Assembly: GCF_023078355.1 (NCBI RefSeq) | Contig: NZ_CP095552.1 | Span: forward strand, 1,612,001-1,676,000 | Length of the DNA: 64,000 bases | Origin: Gordonia hongkongensis | GTDB taxonomy: Bacteria > Actinomycetota > Actinomycetes > Mycobacteriales > Mycobacteriaceae | Reading direction: 5' to 3' | In this document: positions 37,364-46,155 of the stretch, piece by piece | Position numbering within the stretch: position 1 is the first letter of the stretch | Layout: every line of letters begins with the position of its first letter | Program-made: the position numbers and the translations under genes | The notes under the pieces: generated by a model | The model's input: the letters and a program-made list of their open reading frames with translations, nothing else | Database searches by the model: none | Told to the model about the DNA's origin: nothing

Positions 37364-38425
37364 TCAGTCGAAACTGGTGATCGCGGGGGCCGGGGGAAGG
37401 CTGACGACCGCGCCCGCGTAGCTCAGGCCGGCGCCGAAGCCGAGGAGCAGCGCGGTCTGTCCGCCCCTGGCCTTGCCGGTGGCGAGCATCTCCTCCATGG
37501 CGAGCGGGATGGAGGCCGCCGAGGTGTTCCCGGTGTTCTCGATGTCGTTCGCCATCGGCAGGTCGTCGGGGAAGCCGAGGTTCTTCTTCATCAGGTCGTT
37601 GATGCGGGCGTTGGCCTGGTGGGGCACGAAGACCTCGATGTCCTCCACGCCGACGCCGGAGGTCTCCAGCACGGTGGCGAGGGCCCGGGGCAGGGTGACG
37701 GCCGCCCAGCGGAACACCTTCGGTCCCGCCATCGTCACCACCATGCGACCGACCGGGTCGGTCTCGGGGTCCTTGTCCTGGTAGGCCTGCGCGCGGTCCA
37801 TGTACTCGGGGATGTCCCAGTTCTGGCCGATCGCCTTGGCGTTCTCGCCGTCGCTGCCCCAGACGGTCGGAGAGATGCCGTTGTCCTCACTCGGCCCGAC
37901 GACCACGGCCCCGGCTCCGTCGCCGAAGATGAACGCGGTGTTGCGGTCGGTGGGATCCATGACCACCGACATGGTCTCGACGCCGACGAGCAGGACGTAC
38001 TCGGCGCTGCCGGCGCGGACGGTGTCGGCGGCGACGCCGAGTCCGTAGCCGAAGCCGCCGCAGCCGGCGGCGACGTCGTAGGCGGGGATGCCGTTGAGCC
38101 CGATGTCGGAGGCGACGATCGGGCCACCGTGCGGGATCTTGGTCTTCCAACTGTTGGTGGCGAGAATCAGCGCACCGATCTTCTCCTTCGCCACCCCGGA
38201 GTTCGCGATGGCCCGCTCGGCGGCCGCGGCGGCCATCGAACGCGCCGACTCGTCGCCGCTGATCCATCGGCGGTTGCGGATACCGCTCCGCTCGAAGATC
38301 CACTCGTCGGAGGAATCGAGGACCTGGCAGACCTCGTCGTTGCTGACCAGGCGTCGCGGACGGTAGGCGCCGATGCCGAGCATCGAGACGTTCTGGTGTC
38401 CGGTCTTCACCGAGAGGTTGACCAC
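37364..38425 (-). CDS. Beta-ketoacyl-ACP synthase III (FabH-like), paralogue 2
   Basis: The 353-residue KAS III has Cys122 in VAAGCGGFGYG, the His in [11 protein letters not shown] and the Asn in [13 protein letters not shown]. It is clearly related to paralogue 1 (shared [20 protein letters not shown] start, [20 protein letters not shown]). It differs in a ~15-residue longer middle loop (DRAQAYQDKDPETDPVGR) near the acyl pocket, hinting at a different primer. GTG 38425 starts VVNLSVKTG; AAGGGAT lies upstream. It is convergent with the exporter. Confidence 0.88.
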   Translation of the reverse strand: MVNLSVKTGHQNVSMLGIGAYRPRRLVSNDEVCQVLDSSDEWIFERSGIRNRRWISGDESARSMAAAAAERAIANSGVAKEKIGALILATNSWKTKIPHGGPIVASDIGLNGIPAYDVAAGCGGFGYGLGVAADTVRAGSAEYVLLVGVETMSVVMDPTDRNTAFIFGDGAGAVVVGPSEDNGISPTVWGSDGENAKAIGQNWDIPEYMDRAQAYQDKDPETDPVGRMVVTMAGPKVFRWAAVTLPRALATVLETSGVGVEDIEVFVPHQANARINDLMKKNLGFPDDLPMANDIENTGNTSAASIPLAMEEMLATGKARGGQTALLLGFGAGLSYAGAVVSLPPAPAITSFD

Positions 38426-38494
38426 TGTTGCCGATCCCTTCGCATTGCCCGCCGCAGCGATTCTACGGCCGCGCGGCCGCCGAATTCGGTGTCC

Positions 38495-39064
38495 TCACCA
38501 GGCGTGCACGGTGTTCTGCGCGGACTCCAGATCCTGTCCGAGCAATAGTTCGACGGCGTCGCAACCGTTGGCGATGAGGAGTTCGACCTCGCTCCGAGCC
38601 GAGGACGGAAACGGTTTCAACACGAAATCGGCGGGATCCTGCCGGCCGGGTGGCCGGCCGATGCCGATGCGCACGCGCAGATAGTCGCGCGTACCGAGTG
38701 CCTGACTGAGCGACCGCAGCCCGTTGTGGCCGCCCTCGCCGCCGCCCCGTTTGAGACGGACGGCGCCGAAGTCGATGTCGAGTTCGTCGTGGACGACGAT
38801 CAGGTCGTCAGTCGTGACCGAGTAGAACTTGGCGAGCGGGCCGATCTGACGGCCGGACTCGTTCATGTAGGTGCGGGGTTTGGCCACGAGTACCGACTGG
38901 CCGCCGAGGCGTACCTCGGCGACCTCGGCGCCGGACTTCTTGTGCACCTTCCAGCGCTCGCCGGCCGAGGCGACGAGGCCGTCGGCGACCATCGCGCCGA
39001 CGTTGTGCCTCGTCTTCTCGTACTTGGACCCGGGGTTGCCGAGTCCGACAATGAGTTTCACCAC
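38495..39064 (-). CDS. pth: Peptidyl-tRNA hydrolase
   Basis: The 189-residue enzyme releases tRNA from peptidyl-tRNAs that fall off ribosomes. Conserved marks are [19 protein letters not shown] with catalytic His20, [20 protein letters not shown] and [11 protein letters not shown]. The gene starts with two GTG codons (39064 or 39061). It lies 42 bp after rplY on the same strand, the conserved actinobacterial pairing. Confidence 0.95.
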   Translation of the reverse strand: MVKLIVGLGNPGSKYEKTRHNVGAMVADGLVASAGERWKVHKKSGAEVAEVRLGGQSVLVAKPRTYMNESGRQIGPLAKFYSVTTDDLIVVHDELDIDFGAVRLKRGGGEGGHNGLRSLSQALGTRDYLRVRIGIGRPPGRQDPADFVLKPFPSSARSEVELLIANGCDAVELLLGQDLESAQNTVHAW

Positions 39065-39106
39065 TTACGCAGTTTCACCACCCGAGCCGGGCAGTCCGGG
39101 GTCGGA

Positions 39107-39754
39107 TTACTCCGACTCCTCGGCGGCTTCCTCGGTCGCCTCGCCCTCGGCGTCGCCTTCGGCCGCGGCGTCTGCCGAGCCGTCGGCGTCGGACTCGGTG
39201 GCGGCGAGCTGCGCCTCGGTGACCGACACGATGAGGGTCTCGGGATCGGCGGTGAGGGTCACACCCTCGGGCAGGTCCAGATCAGAGGCGTGCACGGACA
39301 GGCCGATCTCGGCACCCTCCACGCTGACGACGATCTGCTCGGGGATCGACAGGGCGTCGGCCTCGACCTCGACGACGCTGGCGTCCTGGACGACGAGGGT
39401 GCCCGGGGCGGCGTCGCCCTCGACGATGATCGCGATCTCGACGGTGACCTTCTCGCCACGACGGACGATCAGCAGATCGGCGTGCTCGATGTAGTTGCGG
39501 ATCGGGTGGACGTCGACCTGCTTGGTCAGTGCGAGCTGGCTGCTGCCCTCGATGTCGAGGTCGATGACGGCGTTGAGGCCGCTGTTACGCAGGATGGCGG
39601 CGAACTCGCGGGCCGGGAGGTGCAGGTGCTGCGGGTCGGTGCCGTGGCCGTACAGCACGGCGGGGACCTTGCCCTCGCGACGCGCGCGGCGGGCTGCGCC
39701 CTTGCCCTTCTCGGTACGTGTGCTGACGGACAGCTTGCTGGTCTGGGTGGCCAT
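39107..39754 (-). CDS. rplY: 50S ribosomal protein bL25, general stress (Ctc) type
   Basis: The 215-residue long form has an N-terminal 5S-rRNA-binding L25 domain ([33 protein letters not shown]) and a C-terminal TL5/Ctc beta-domain. A very acidic Ala/Glu tail of about 30 residues follows. GAGGAG lies 7 nt before ATG 39754. It is cotranscribed with pth. The tail length is variable in the family and is not needed for rRNA binding. Confidence 0.94.
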   Translation of the reverse strand: MATQTSKLSVSTRTEKGKGAARRARREGKVPAVLYGHGTDPQHLHLPAREFAAILRNSGLNAVIDLDIEGSSQLALTKQVDVHPIRNYIEHADLLIVRRGEKVTVEIAIIVEGDAAPGTLVVQDASVVEVEADALSIPEQIVVSVEGAEIGLSVHASDLDLPEGVTLTADPETLIVSVTEAQLAATESDADGSADAAAEGDAEGEATEEAAEESE

Positions 39755-39992
39755 GACGGTCTCCTCGCGATCGGTGGGTACGTTCTGTCGGCGTCGCGAC
39801 GAGCAACACCGGGCACGAGCTCCGACCGCGGGCATCCACCTGCCCCGAGGGCGTGAGGAGTACTGCGATGGCCGCGCCGATCACGGTGACTGGGTCACCC
39901 TCGCCGAGACAACGGCGACCAGAGTAGTCGATGACCAGCCGGGATGTCACATCGCCCGCTACCGACGCCGCGCTCGGGGATACTGGTCTGCC

Positions 39993-40439
39993 ATGACCTC
40001 ACAGACGCCGATCGAGATCGTGACGACCCTGCTGACCGAGTTCGCGCGGGGCGATGTCCCCGCAGCACTGGAGACCATCGACGACGACATCGCCTACACG
40101 AACGTCTCGCTGCCGACGATCCGCGGCAAGCGAAAGGTGGCCGGTGTCCTGGGCGGGGTGGCGCGCAAGGACTCGGTGGGATTCAACTACCGGATGATCA
40201 ACGTGTCCGCCGACGACACCGGCGTGGTGCTGACCGAGCGCGTCGACGAACTCCGGTTCGGGCGGCTGCATCTCCAGTTCTGGGTCTGCGGCCGGTTCGA
40301 GGTACGGGAGGGCCGGATCACGGTGTGGCGCGACTACTTCGACTACTTCGACATGACCAAGGCGCTCGCGCGGGGCGTCGCGGCACTGGCCGTGCCGTCG
40401 GTGCAGCGGCCGCTGCCCGCGCCGGCCCTGTCGGCCTGA
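39993..40439 (+). CDS. Limonene-1,2-epoxide hydrolase-like (SnoaL-fold) protein
   Basis: This is a 148-residue single-domain cone-fold protein. EFARGDVPAALETIDDDIAY at the N-terminus and FEVREGRITVWRDYFD near the C-terminus match the limonene epoxide hydrolase family. The Arg and Asp of WRDYFD correspond to the catalytic acid region. It may hydrate a small epoxide, lipid or sterol derived. It is a lone plus-strand gene set between minus-strand backbone genes, so it may have been acquired after the backbone formed. ATG 39993 is the first start after the divergent promoter region. Confidence 0.8.
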   Translation: MTSQTPIEIVTTLLTEFARGDVPAALETIDDDIAYTNVSLPTIRGKRKVAGVLGGVARKDSVGFNYRMINVSADDTGVVLTERVDELRFGRLHLQFWVCGRFEVREGRITVWRDYFDYFDMTKALARGVAALAVPSVQRPLPAPALSA

Positions 40440-40463
40440 CCTGAGCGCTGCCGCGCCTCGGAG

Positions 40464-40814
40464 TCAGAGGATCTCGTCGAGCTTCTCGATCGGCCGGGGG
40501 ATGCGAGTGCCCTTGTCGGTCACCACGATCGGACGTTCGACGAGGATCGGGTGCTCGACCATGGCGTCGAGGATCTGCTCGTCGGTGGCCGATGCGAGAT
40601 CGAGCTCCTTGTAGAGGGCCTCGCGTTTGCGGACGGCCTGCGCAGGTGTGATCCCGGCGTCGGCGAACAGTTCGACGAGTTGTTCGCGGCTGTACGGCTC
40701 GTCGAGATACTTCACGACTGCCGGCTCGATCCCGGCGTCGCGCAGGGCCTGCAACGCCTTCCGCGAGGTCGAACACTTCGGGTTGTGATAGATCGTCGCG
40801 TCCACGGGTGACAC
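40464..40814 (-). CDS. arsC: ArsC/Spx-family arsenate reductase-like protein
   Basis: The 116-residue thioredoxin-fold protein has IYHNPKCSTSR with catalytic Cys14, LDEPYSREQL, and the conserved ILVERPIVV with the Arg used in glutaredoxin-linked ArsC enzymes. It could reduce arsenate or be a redox protein of the YffB/Spx kind. No other ars gene is nearby, so an arsenic role is uncertain. The start is GTG 40814. It lies downstream of prs on the same strand, separated by a palindromic element. Confidence 0.8.
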   Translation of the reverse strand: MSPVDATIYHNPKCSTSRKALQALRDAGIEPAVVKYLDEPYSREQLVELFADAGITPAQAVRKREALYKELDLASATDEQILDAMVEHPILVERPIVVTDKGTRIPRPIEKLDEIL

Positions 40815-40835
40815 GGTACTCGGCGGATCTCCGCC

Positions 40836-40886
40836 TGCTTCCTGAGGAGCGCGAATCCCCCCGCTTCCTGAGGAGCGTCAATCCCT
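40836..40886. repeat. Two half-sites next to palindromic element C
   Basis: GCTTCCTGAGGAGCG occurs twice here, 28–29 bp apart, with short differing tails (CGAATCCCCC and TCAATCCCTC). Each resembles the left outer arm of the long palindromic elements and leads into copy C. Confidence 0.7.
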
Positions 40887-40989
40887 CTGCTCCCTGAGGT
40901 GTGAGGAGCGCAAGCGACGAGCCTCGAAGGGCGGGCAACTCGTGCTACGGAGCCCTTCGAGGCTCGCTTCGCTCGCACCTCAGGGAGCG
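40887..40989. repeat. Long palindromic intergenic element, copy C (~103 bp)
   Basis: The left part CTGCTCCCTGAGGTGTGAG then CGAGCCTCGAAGGGC pairs with the right part GCCCTTCGAGGCTCG then CTCGCACCTCAGGGAGC with few mismatches. It lies between arsC and prs, which run in the same direction, so it is not simply an end-of-operon stop for convergent genes. Confidence 0.88.
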
Positions 40990-40996
40990 GGGGCGG

Positions 40997-41974
40997 TCAG
41001 GCGATGCCGTCGAAAAGGCTTGTGACAGAACCGTTCTCGAAGACCTCGCGGATCGTCTGCGCGAGCAGCGGTGCGATGGAGAGGACGGTGAGGTTCTCGA
41101 AGCGCTTCTCGGCCGGGATCGGCAGGGTGTCGGTGGCGATGACCTCCTTGGCGCCGCAGGACGCGAGACGCTCGGCCGCGGGATCGGAGAACACGCCGTG
41201 AGTGGTGGCGATGATGACGTCGCCCGCGCCGGCGTCCTTGAGGACCCGCACGGCGCCGGCGATGGTGCCGCCGGTGTCGATCATGTCGTCGATGAGGATG
41301 CAGGTGCGTCCCTCGACCTCGCCCACCACGCGATTGGACTTGACCTGGTTGGGCACGAGCGGGTCACGCGTCTTGTGGATGAACGCCAGCGGCGCGCCAC
41401 CGAGGGTGTCGGCCCACTTCTCGGCGACACGCACGCGACCGGAGTCGGGGGAGACCACGGCGATGTTGTCGGTGCCGTACTTGCCCCGGATGTACTCGGC
41501 GAGCTGTCCCTGAGCGTGCATGTGATCGACAGGGCCGTCGAAGAAGCCCTGGATCTGGTCGGTGTGCAGGTCGACGGTGATGATCCGGTCGGCGCCCGCG
41601 GTCTTGAGCAGATCGGCGATGAGGCGGGCCGAGATCGGCTCACGTCCGCGGTGCTTCTTGTCCTGGCGGGCGTAGGGGTAGAACGGCAGGATCACGCTGA
41701 TGCGCTTCGCCGAGCCGCGCTTGAGGGCGTCGATCATGATGAGCGCCTCCATGACCCACTGGTTCAGCGGGTACGGGCAGCTCTGCAGGACGAAGGCGTC
41801 CGAACCGCGGACCGAGTCCTCGAAACGAACGAACAGTTCGCCGTTGGCGAAGTCGCGGGCGGTCTGCGGGGTGACCTTGATGCCCAGTTCATCGGCGACT
41901 GCTTCGGCGAGTTCGGGATGGGCACGACCAGAGAACAGCATCAGGTTCTTCTGGTTGTCAGTGGTCCAGGTCAT
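40997..41974 (-). CDS. prs: Ribose-phosphate pyrophosphokinase (PRPP synthetase)
   Basis: The 325-residue enzyme makes PRPP from ribose-5-phosphate and ATP for nucleotide, His and Trp synthesis and for the decaprenyl-phosphoryl-arabinose route of mycolata cell walls. Visible are FSGRAHPELAEAV, RFEDSVRGSDAFVLQS, the flexible-loop YPYARQDKKHRGREPIS, and the PRPP-binding LIDDMIDTGGT. The start is ATG 41974. It is 57 bp downstream of glmU, the mycobacterial order. Confidence 0.95.
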   Translation of the reverse strand: MTWTTDNQKNLMLFSGRAHPELAEAVADELGIKVTPQTARDFANGELFVRFEDSVRGSDAFVLQSCPYPLNQWVMEALIMIDALKRGSAKRISVILPFYPYARQDKKHRGREPISARLIADLLKTAGADRIITVDLHTDQIQGFFDGPVDHMHAQGQLAEYIRGKYGTDNIAVVSPDSGRVRVAEKWADTLGGAPLAFIHKTRDPLVPNQVKSNRVVGEVEGRTCILIDDMIDTGGTIAGAVRVLKDAGAGDVIIATTHGVFSDPAAERLASCGAKEVIATDTLPIPAEKRFENLTVLSIAPLLAQTIREVFENGSVTSLFDGIA

Positions 41975-42031
41975 GAAAACTCTTCTGTTCGTGTTGTTTC
42001 GGATCTGCAGGGTCGAGCGCGGGTCGGGGTG

Positions 42032-43492
42032 TCAGGCCGTCCCGGGGTTCTTGTCGCGTGCCTCGAGGGCCGCGCGCGCCGCCGCGGTGTCGGGCCGCTT
42101 GCGCACGACCCAGTCCTCGATGACGCGTTGTTCGCCTGCCGAGACCGCGAGGGCTCCCGGCGGTACATCTTGCCGCACCACGGTTCCGGCGCCGGTGTAT
42201 GCCCCGTCGCCGACGCTGACCGGCGCGACGAACATGTTGTCCGAGCCGGTGCGGCAGTGGTCGCCGATCACGGTGCGGTGCTTGGCAACCCCGTCGTAGT
42301 TGACGAAGACGCTCGACGCGCCGATGTTGGAGTGCTCGCCGATGGTGGCGTCGCCGACGTAGGTGAGGTGCGGGATCTTGGACCCGGCACCGATGGTCGC
42401 GTTCTTGGTCTCGACGAAGGTGCCGATCTTGCCCGCGTCTCCGAGGGCCGTGCCCGGTCGCAGGTAGGCGAAGGGCCCGACGGTGGCCTCGGCGCCGATG
42501 ACCGCGTCACTGCCGTGCGTGCGGATCACCTGCGCGCCGCGTCCGACGGTGACGTCGGTGAGAGTGGTGTCGGGTCCGATCACGGCGTCGGCGGCGATGT
42601 GCGTGCGCCCGTGCAGCTGTGTGCCGGGCGCGATGTGCGCGTCGGGCTCGATGGTGACGTCGGTGTCGATCCAGGTGGTGGCGGGGTCGACGACGGTCAC
42701 CCCGTCGAGCTGATGACGACGGATGATGCGGCGGTTGAGTTCGGCGCCCAGGGCGGCGAGTTGGGCACGGTCGTTGCAGCCGGCCACGAGCACCGGATCG
42801 GCGACGGTGTGTCCGCGGACGGCCCGCCCCTCGCCGCGGGCGATCTCGACGATGTCGGTGAGGTAGTACTCGCCCTGCACGTTGTCCGTCGACAGCTTCG
42901 ACAACCCGTCGCGCAGCGCAGCGGCGTCGAAGGCGTACACGCCGGCGTTGACCTCGGTGATCGCGCGCTGCTCCGGGGAGGCGTCCTTGTGTTCGACGAT
43001 CGCGGTGACGGCGTCCCCGTCGCGGATGATGCGTCCGTATCCGGTCGGGTCGTCGGCGACGAAGCTCGTCAGCGTGACCGCGGCCCCGCCGTCGGCGAGA
43101 TGGGTGTCGATGAGCGCGCGGAGGGTGTCGGCGTCGAGGAGGGGGACGTCGGCAGCGGTGACGACGACGGTGCCGTCGAAGTCGTCGGGGAGTCCGCCGA
43201 GGCCCACCCGGGCGGCATCACCGGTCCCGCGGGGCGCGTCCTGTTCGGCGATCCCGATCACGACGCCGAGGCCTGCCCCGATCTCGCCGATGGCAGCCGA
43301 GACCCGTTCGCGTTCGTGGCTGACGACGGCGATGAGATGCTCGGGGTCGATGCCCGCGGTCCCGTGGAGCGCGTGGCCGACGAGCGAGCGGCCGCCGATG
43401 GTGTGCAGGATCTTCGGGGTCTTGGACTTCATACGGGTACCGGCACCCGCGGCCAGGACGATCACGGCGACGGACGGCGACGTTCCCGTCAT
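42032..43492 (-). CDS. glmU: Bifunctional GlmU: UDP-GlcNAc pyrophosphorylase / GlcN-1-P acetyltransferase
   Basis: This 486-residue cytoplasmic enzyme makes UDP-GlcNAc for peptidoglycan. The N-terminal uridyltransferase has [18 protein letters not shown], and [10 protein letters not shown] lies at its end. The C-terminal left-handed beta-helix shows hexapeptide repeats, with VRTHGSD-type [32 protein letters not shown] and [12 protein letters not shown] at the acetyl-CoA site. ATG 43492 is preferred by comparison with mycobacterial GlmU; ATG 43534 is 14 codons upstream. Confidence 0.95.
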   Translation of the reverse strand: MTGTSPSVAVIVLAAGAGTRMKSKTPKILHTIGGRSLVGHALHGTAGIDPEHLIAVVSHERERVSAAIGEIGAGLGVVIGIAEQDAPRGTGDAARVGLGGLPDDFDGTVVVTAADVPLLDADTLRALIDTHLADGGAAVTLTSFVADDPTGYGRIIRDGDAVTAIVEHKDASPEQRAITEVNAGVYAFDAAALRDGLSKLSTDNVQGEYYLTDIVEIARGEGRAVRGHTVADPVLVAGCNDRAQLAALGAELNRRIIRRHQLDGVTVVDPATTWIDTDVTIEPDAHIAPGTQLHGRTHIAADAVIGPDTTLTDVTVGRGAQVIRTHGSDAVIGAEATVGPFAYLRPGTALGDAGKIGTFVETKNATIGAGSKIPHLTYVGDATIGEHSNIGASSVFVNYDGVAKHRTVIGDHCRTGSDNMFVAPVSVGDGAYTGAGTVVRQDVPPGALAVSAGEQRVIEDWVVRKRPDTAAARAALEARDKNPGTA

Positions 43493-43808
43493 CGAATGCC
43501 CACCCTCTTCCTGATCGGTGACTGCCACGATCATGTCTGTCCGACGGCGCCGGCGGGGGTCGCTGACCGGGTTCGCGGTCGCACGTCGGGTGCGATCCTA
43601 CGCATCGGTACCCGATGGCAGAAATGCAGCGCGCTGTTTGTGGCGAAACCTCGCGACCGGGCCTGATAGAACACATAGGGACCGCAACGCCGAGCGATCA
43701 ATCGGTAGATCATTGCCGTTGTCGCTGACGGAACAGGGTGGGTGCGGGGGAACCAACCATGCGCGCCGGAGTTGTCCGGCTCGCGAAACGACCACACGGA
43801 GGTAGTGA
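43493..43808. other. Divergent glmU/SDR intergenic region
   Basis: This 316-bp stretch has no credible gene. It must contain the glmU promoter (minus) and the promoter of the SDR at 43809 (plus), whose GGAGG ribosome site lies at 43798–43802. I see no strong palindrome or recognised riboswitch. Confidence 0.5.
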
Positions 43809-44564
43809 ATGAGCACGCAGAAGACGGCGATCGTCACCGGGGCCGCACGGGGGATCGGCGCGGCCGTGGCCAAGCGTCTGGCCGACGACGGACTGGCGGT
43901 GGCCGTCCTGGATCTCGACGCCGACGCCTGCGCCGACACCGTCAAGGCCATCACCGACGGCGGTGGCAAGGCCATCGCGGTGGGTGCCGACGTCGCCGAC
44001 GAGGCCTCGGTGAACGCCGCGGTCGAGAAGGTCGTCGCCGAACTCGGCAAGCCGACGGTGGTCGTCAACAACGCGGGCATCACCCGTGACAACCTCCTGT
44101 TCAAGATGACTGTCGACGACTGGGACGCGGTCATGGCGGTTCACCTTCGCGGCGCGTTCAACGTCACCAAGGCTGCTCAGAAGTACATGGTCGAGGCGGA
44201 GTGGGGACGCATCGTGAACCTGTCGAGCACCTCGGCCCTGGGCAACCGCGGCCAGGTCAACTACTCGGCGGCGAAGGCGGGCATGCAGGGATTCACCAAG
44301 ACCCTCGCGATCGAGCTCGGCCGGTTCGGCGTGACCGCCAACGCCATCGCACCCGGATTCATCGAGACCGAGATGACCGCGGCGACCGCCGAGCGCGTCG
44401 GTGTGCCCTTCGAGGACTTCAAGCGCGCCGCAGCGGGCCAGATCCCGGTCAACCGTGTCGGTGTGCCCGAGGACATCGCGCACACCGCGTCGTTCTTCAT
44501 CAGTGAGGGTGCGGGCTTCGTGTCCGGCCAGGTCGTCTATGTGGCCGGCGGCCCCAAGGACTGA
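43809..44564 (+). CDS. SDR 3-oxoacyl-reductase (FabG-like)
   Basis: This 251-residue classical SDR has TGAARGIGAAVA and [13 protein letters not shown]. The catalytic Ser is in NLSSTSALGNRGQ, and [19 protein letters not shown] holds the Tyr and Lys. APGFIETEMT and YVAGGPKD follow at the C-terminus. Asp in LDLDAD after strand 2 favours NAD(H), although FabG proteins usually use NADPH. It resembles 3-oxoacyl-ACP/CoA reductases; the physiological substrate is unknown. GGAGG is 6 nt before ATG 43809. It is monocistronic, ending at a strong stem-loop. Confidence 0.88.
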   Translation: MSTQKTAIVTGAARGIGAAVAKRLADDGLAVAVLDLDADACADTVKAITDGGGKAIAVGADVADEASVNAAVEKVVAELGKPTVVVNNAGITRDNLLFKMTVDDWDAVMAVHLRGAFNVTKAAQKYMVEAEWGRIVNLSSTSALGNRGQVNYSAAKAGMQGFTKTLAIELGRFGVTANAIAPGFIETEMTAATAERVGVPFEDFKRAAAGQIPVNRVGVPEDIAHTASFFISEGAGFVSGQVVYVAGGPKD

Positions 44565-44575
44565 TCGGTCTCAGG

Positions 44576-44625
44576 CCTCGTTTCGACGACGCGATCCCGA
44601 CCGGAGGCGCGTCGTCGAAACGAGG
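44576..44625. terminator. 18-bp perfect stem-loop after the SDR gene
   Basis: CCTCGTTTCGACGACGCG (44576–44593) and CGCGTCGTCGAAACGAGG (44608–44625) pair completely around a 14-nt loop. Position 12 bp after the stop and ahead of the tRNA gene fits a terminator. The absence of a T-run leaves open a repeat or protein-binding role. Confidence 0.7.
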
Positions 44626-44676
44626 TCGCGCCGACGTGAGTGCCGCGGTGCTGTGGCACAATCGTCAGCGCAGTGA

Positions 44677-44748
44677 TCCGCCATGGTGTAATCGGCAACA
44701 CTCCTGATTTTGGTTCAGGCATTCTAGGTTCGAGTCCTGGTGGCGGAG
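44677..44748 (+). tRNA. tRNA-Gln (TTG anticodon)
   Basis: The 72-nt cloverleaf is complete. The acceptor TCCGCCA pairs with TGGCGGA. The anticodon stem CCTGA/TCAGG encloses loop TTTTGGT with anticodon TTG. T-arm CTAGG-TTCGAGT-CCTGG is canonical; discriminator G, CCA not encoded. A CACAAT at 44657–44662 could be its -10. A tRNA-Gln beside glmU is also found in M. tuberculosis (from memory). Confidence 0.95.
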
Positions 44749-44814
44749 CTCATGAGTCGAGGCGCGCTGGAGCCGTCCTGAGGTGCCCGGCAAGCGACGG
44801 GGTCCTGACGAGCC

Positions 44815-46155
44815 TCAGCCCGTCGGATGCGCCAGCCCCAGATTGTCCCGCAGCGTGGTGCCCTCGTAGTCGGTGCGATACACGCCGAGTTCTTGCAGGA
44901 CCGGCACCACCTCGTCGACGAACCGGTCGAGCCCGCCGGGCACGATGTGGGGCACGAGGATGAAGCCGTCCGCGACGTCGGCCTGCACGAAGTCGTTGAT
45001 CGTGTGCGCGACGGTCAGCGGCGAGCCGACGAATGACTGGCGGCCGGTGACCTCGATGATGAGTTCACGCGTCGTCAGGTTCTTCGCCTCGGCGAGGTCG
45101 CGCCACTCGCGGGCGACGGCGACCGGGTCGCGGTGCATACGCACGCTCGCTCGTCCCTTCGCGACCGTGTTCTCGCCCGGGACCGGATCCTCCTGCGGGA
45201 GCGGGCCGTCGGGGTCGTGGGCGGAGAGATCGCGGTTCCACAACTGCTCCAAGAACTTGATCGCAGTCTGCCCGCTGACCTGCTGCAGGCGCACCTCGTG
45301 GGCGAGTTCGGCGGCCTGCGCGTCGGTGTCGCCGACGACGAACGTGGCGGCGGGCAGCACCAGGAGTTCCTCGGGACGCCGGCCGTGGGAGGCGAGCCGC
45401 CGCTTGACGTCGGCGTAGAAGGCTCGGCCCGCGTCGTAGGTGGCGTGCCGGGAGAAGATGGCGTCGGCGGTCGCGGCCGCGAACTCCCGTCCCTCATCGG
45501 AGTCCCCGGCCTGGAAGATGACCGGCCTACCCTGCGGCGGACGAGGGGTCGGAAAGTGCCCGTGGATGTCGAATTGCGAACTCGTGACGTCGAATTCGCC
45601 GGCATCCTCACGAGCCAGGAATCGGCCGCTCGAGGTGTCGGCGAGCACGTCATCGTCGCGCCACGAGTCCCACAGCGTCGCCGCGGCGGTGAGGAATTCC
45701 TTGGCGCGTGCATAGCGCTGGTCCTCGGGCAGATAGCCCCCGCGACGGAAGTTCTCGCCGGTGAACTCGTCCCACGAGGTCACCACATTCCAGGCCGCGC
45801 GTCCGGCGGACAGATGGTCGAGGGTGGCGAATTGCCGTGCGACGTCGACGGGTTCGTTGAAGGTCGAGTTGATGGTGCCGGTCAGGCCGAGGTGGGTGGT
45901 CACCGCGGCCAGGGCGGACAGGACGGTGAACGTGTCCGGTCGCCCGACCACGTCGAGGTCGTAGATCAGCCCGTTCTGCTCGCGGAGTCGCAGGCCTTCG
46001 GCGAGGAAGAAGAAGTCGAACTTCCCGCGCTCGGCGGTCTGGGCGAGATGGACGAATGAGTCGAACTCTATCTGGCTGCCCGACGCCGGGTCGCTCCACA
46101 CCGTGGTGTTGTTGACCCCGGGGAAGTGTGCGGCGAGATGCACCTGCTTGGTCAT
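44815..46155 (-). CDS. NtaA/SnaA/DszA-family FMN-dependent monooxygenase
   Basis: This 446-residue luciferase-like protein starts MTKQVHLAAHFPGVNNTTVW and contains FFLAEGLRLREQNG and INSTFNEPVDVARQFATLDHLS. GRAAWNVVTSWDEFTGENFR and PRPPQGRPVIFQAGDSDEG follow; these are standard for the nitrilotriacetate/dibenzothiophene-sulfone/pristinamycin monooxygenase group. With FMNH2 from a partner reductase it oxygenates sulfones, amines or similar compounds. The start ATGA overlaps the stop of the upstream LLM gene by 4 bp, so the two are cotranslated. The substrate is unknown; sulfur scavenging is a reasonable guess. Confidence 0.88.
   Translation of the reverse strand: MTKQVHLAAHFPGVNNTTVWSDPASGSQIEFDSFVHLAQTAERGKFDFFFLAEGLRLREQNGLIYDLDVVGRPDTFTVLSALAAVTTHLGLTGTINSTFNEPVDVARQFATLDHLSAGRAAWNVVTSWDEFTGENFRRGGYLPEDQRYARAKEFLTAAATLWDSWRDDDVLADTSSGRFLAREDAGEFDVTSSQFDIHGHFPTPRPPQGRPVIFQAGDSDEGREFAAATADAIFSRHATYDAGRAFYADVKRRLASHGRRPEELLVLPAATFVVGDTDAQAAELAHEVRLQQVSGQTAIKFLEQLWNRDLSAHDPDGPLPQEDPVPGENTVAKGRASVRMHRDPVAVAREWRDLAEAKNLTTRELIIEVTGRQSFVGSPLTVAHTINDFVQADVADGFILVPHIVPGGLDRFVDEVVPVLQELGVYRTDYEGTTLRDNLGLAHPTG

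Noticed and set aside
40901-43666. A 921-codon plus-strand frame across prs and glmU
   Set aside because: It is fully antisense to two secure genes, with Gly/Val/Asp-rich composition and no domain; a codon-bias shadow.
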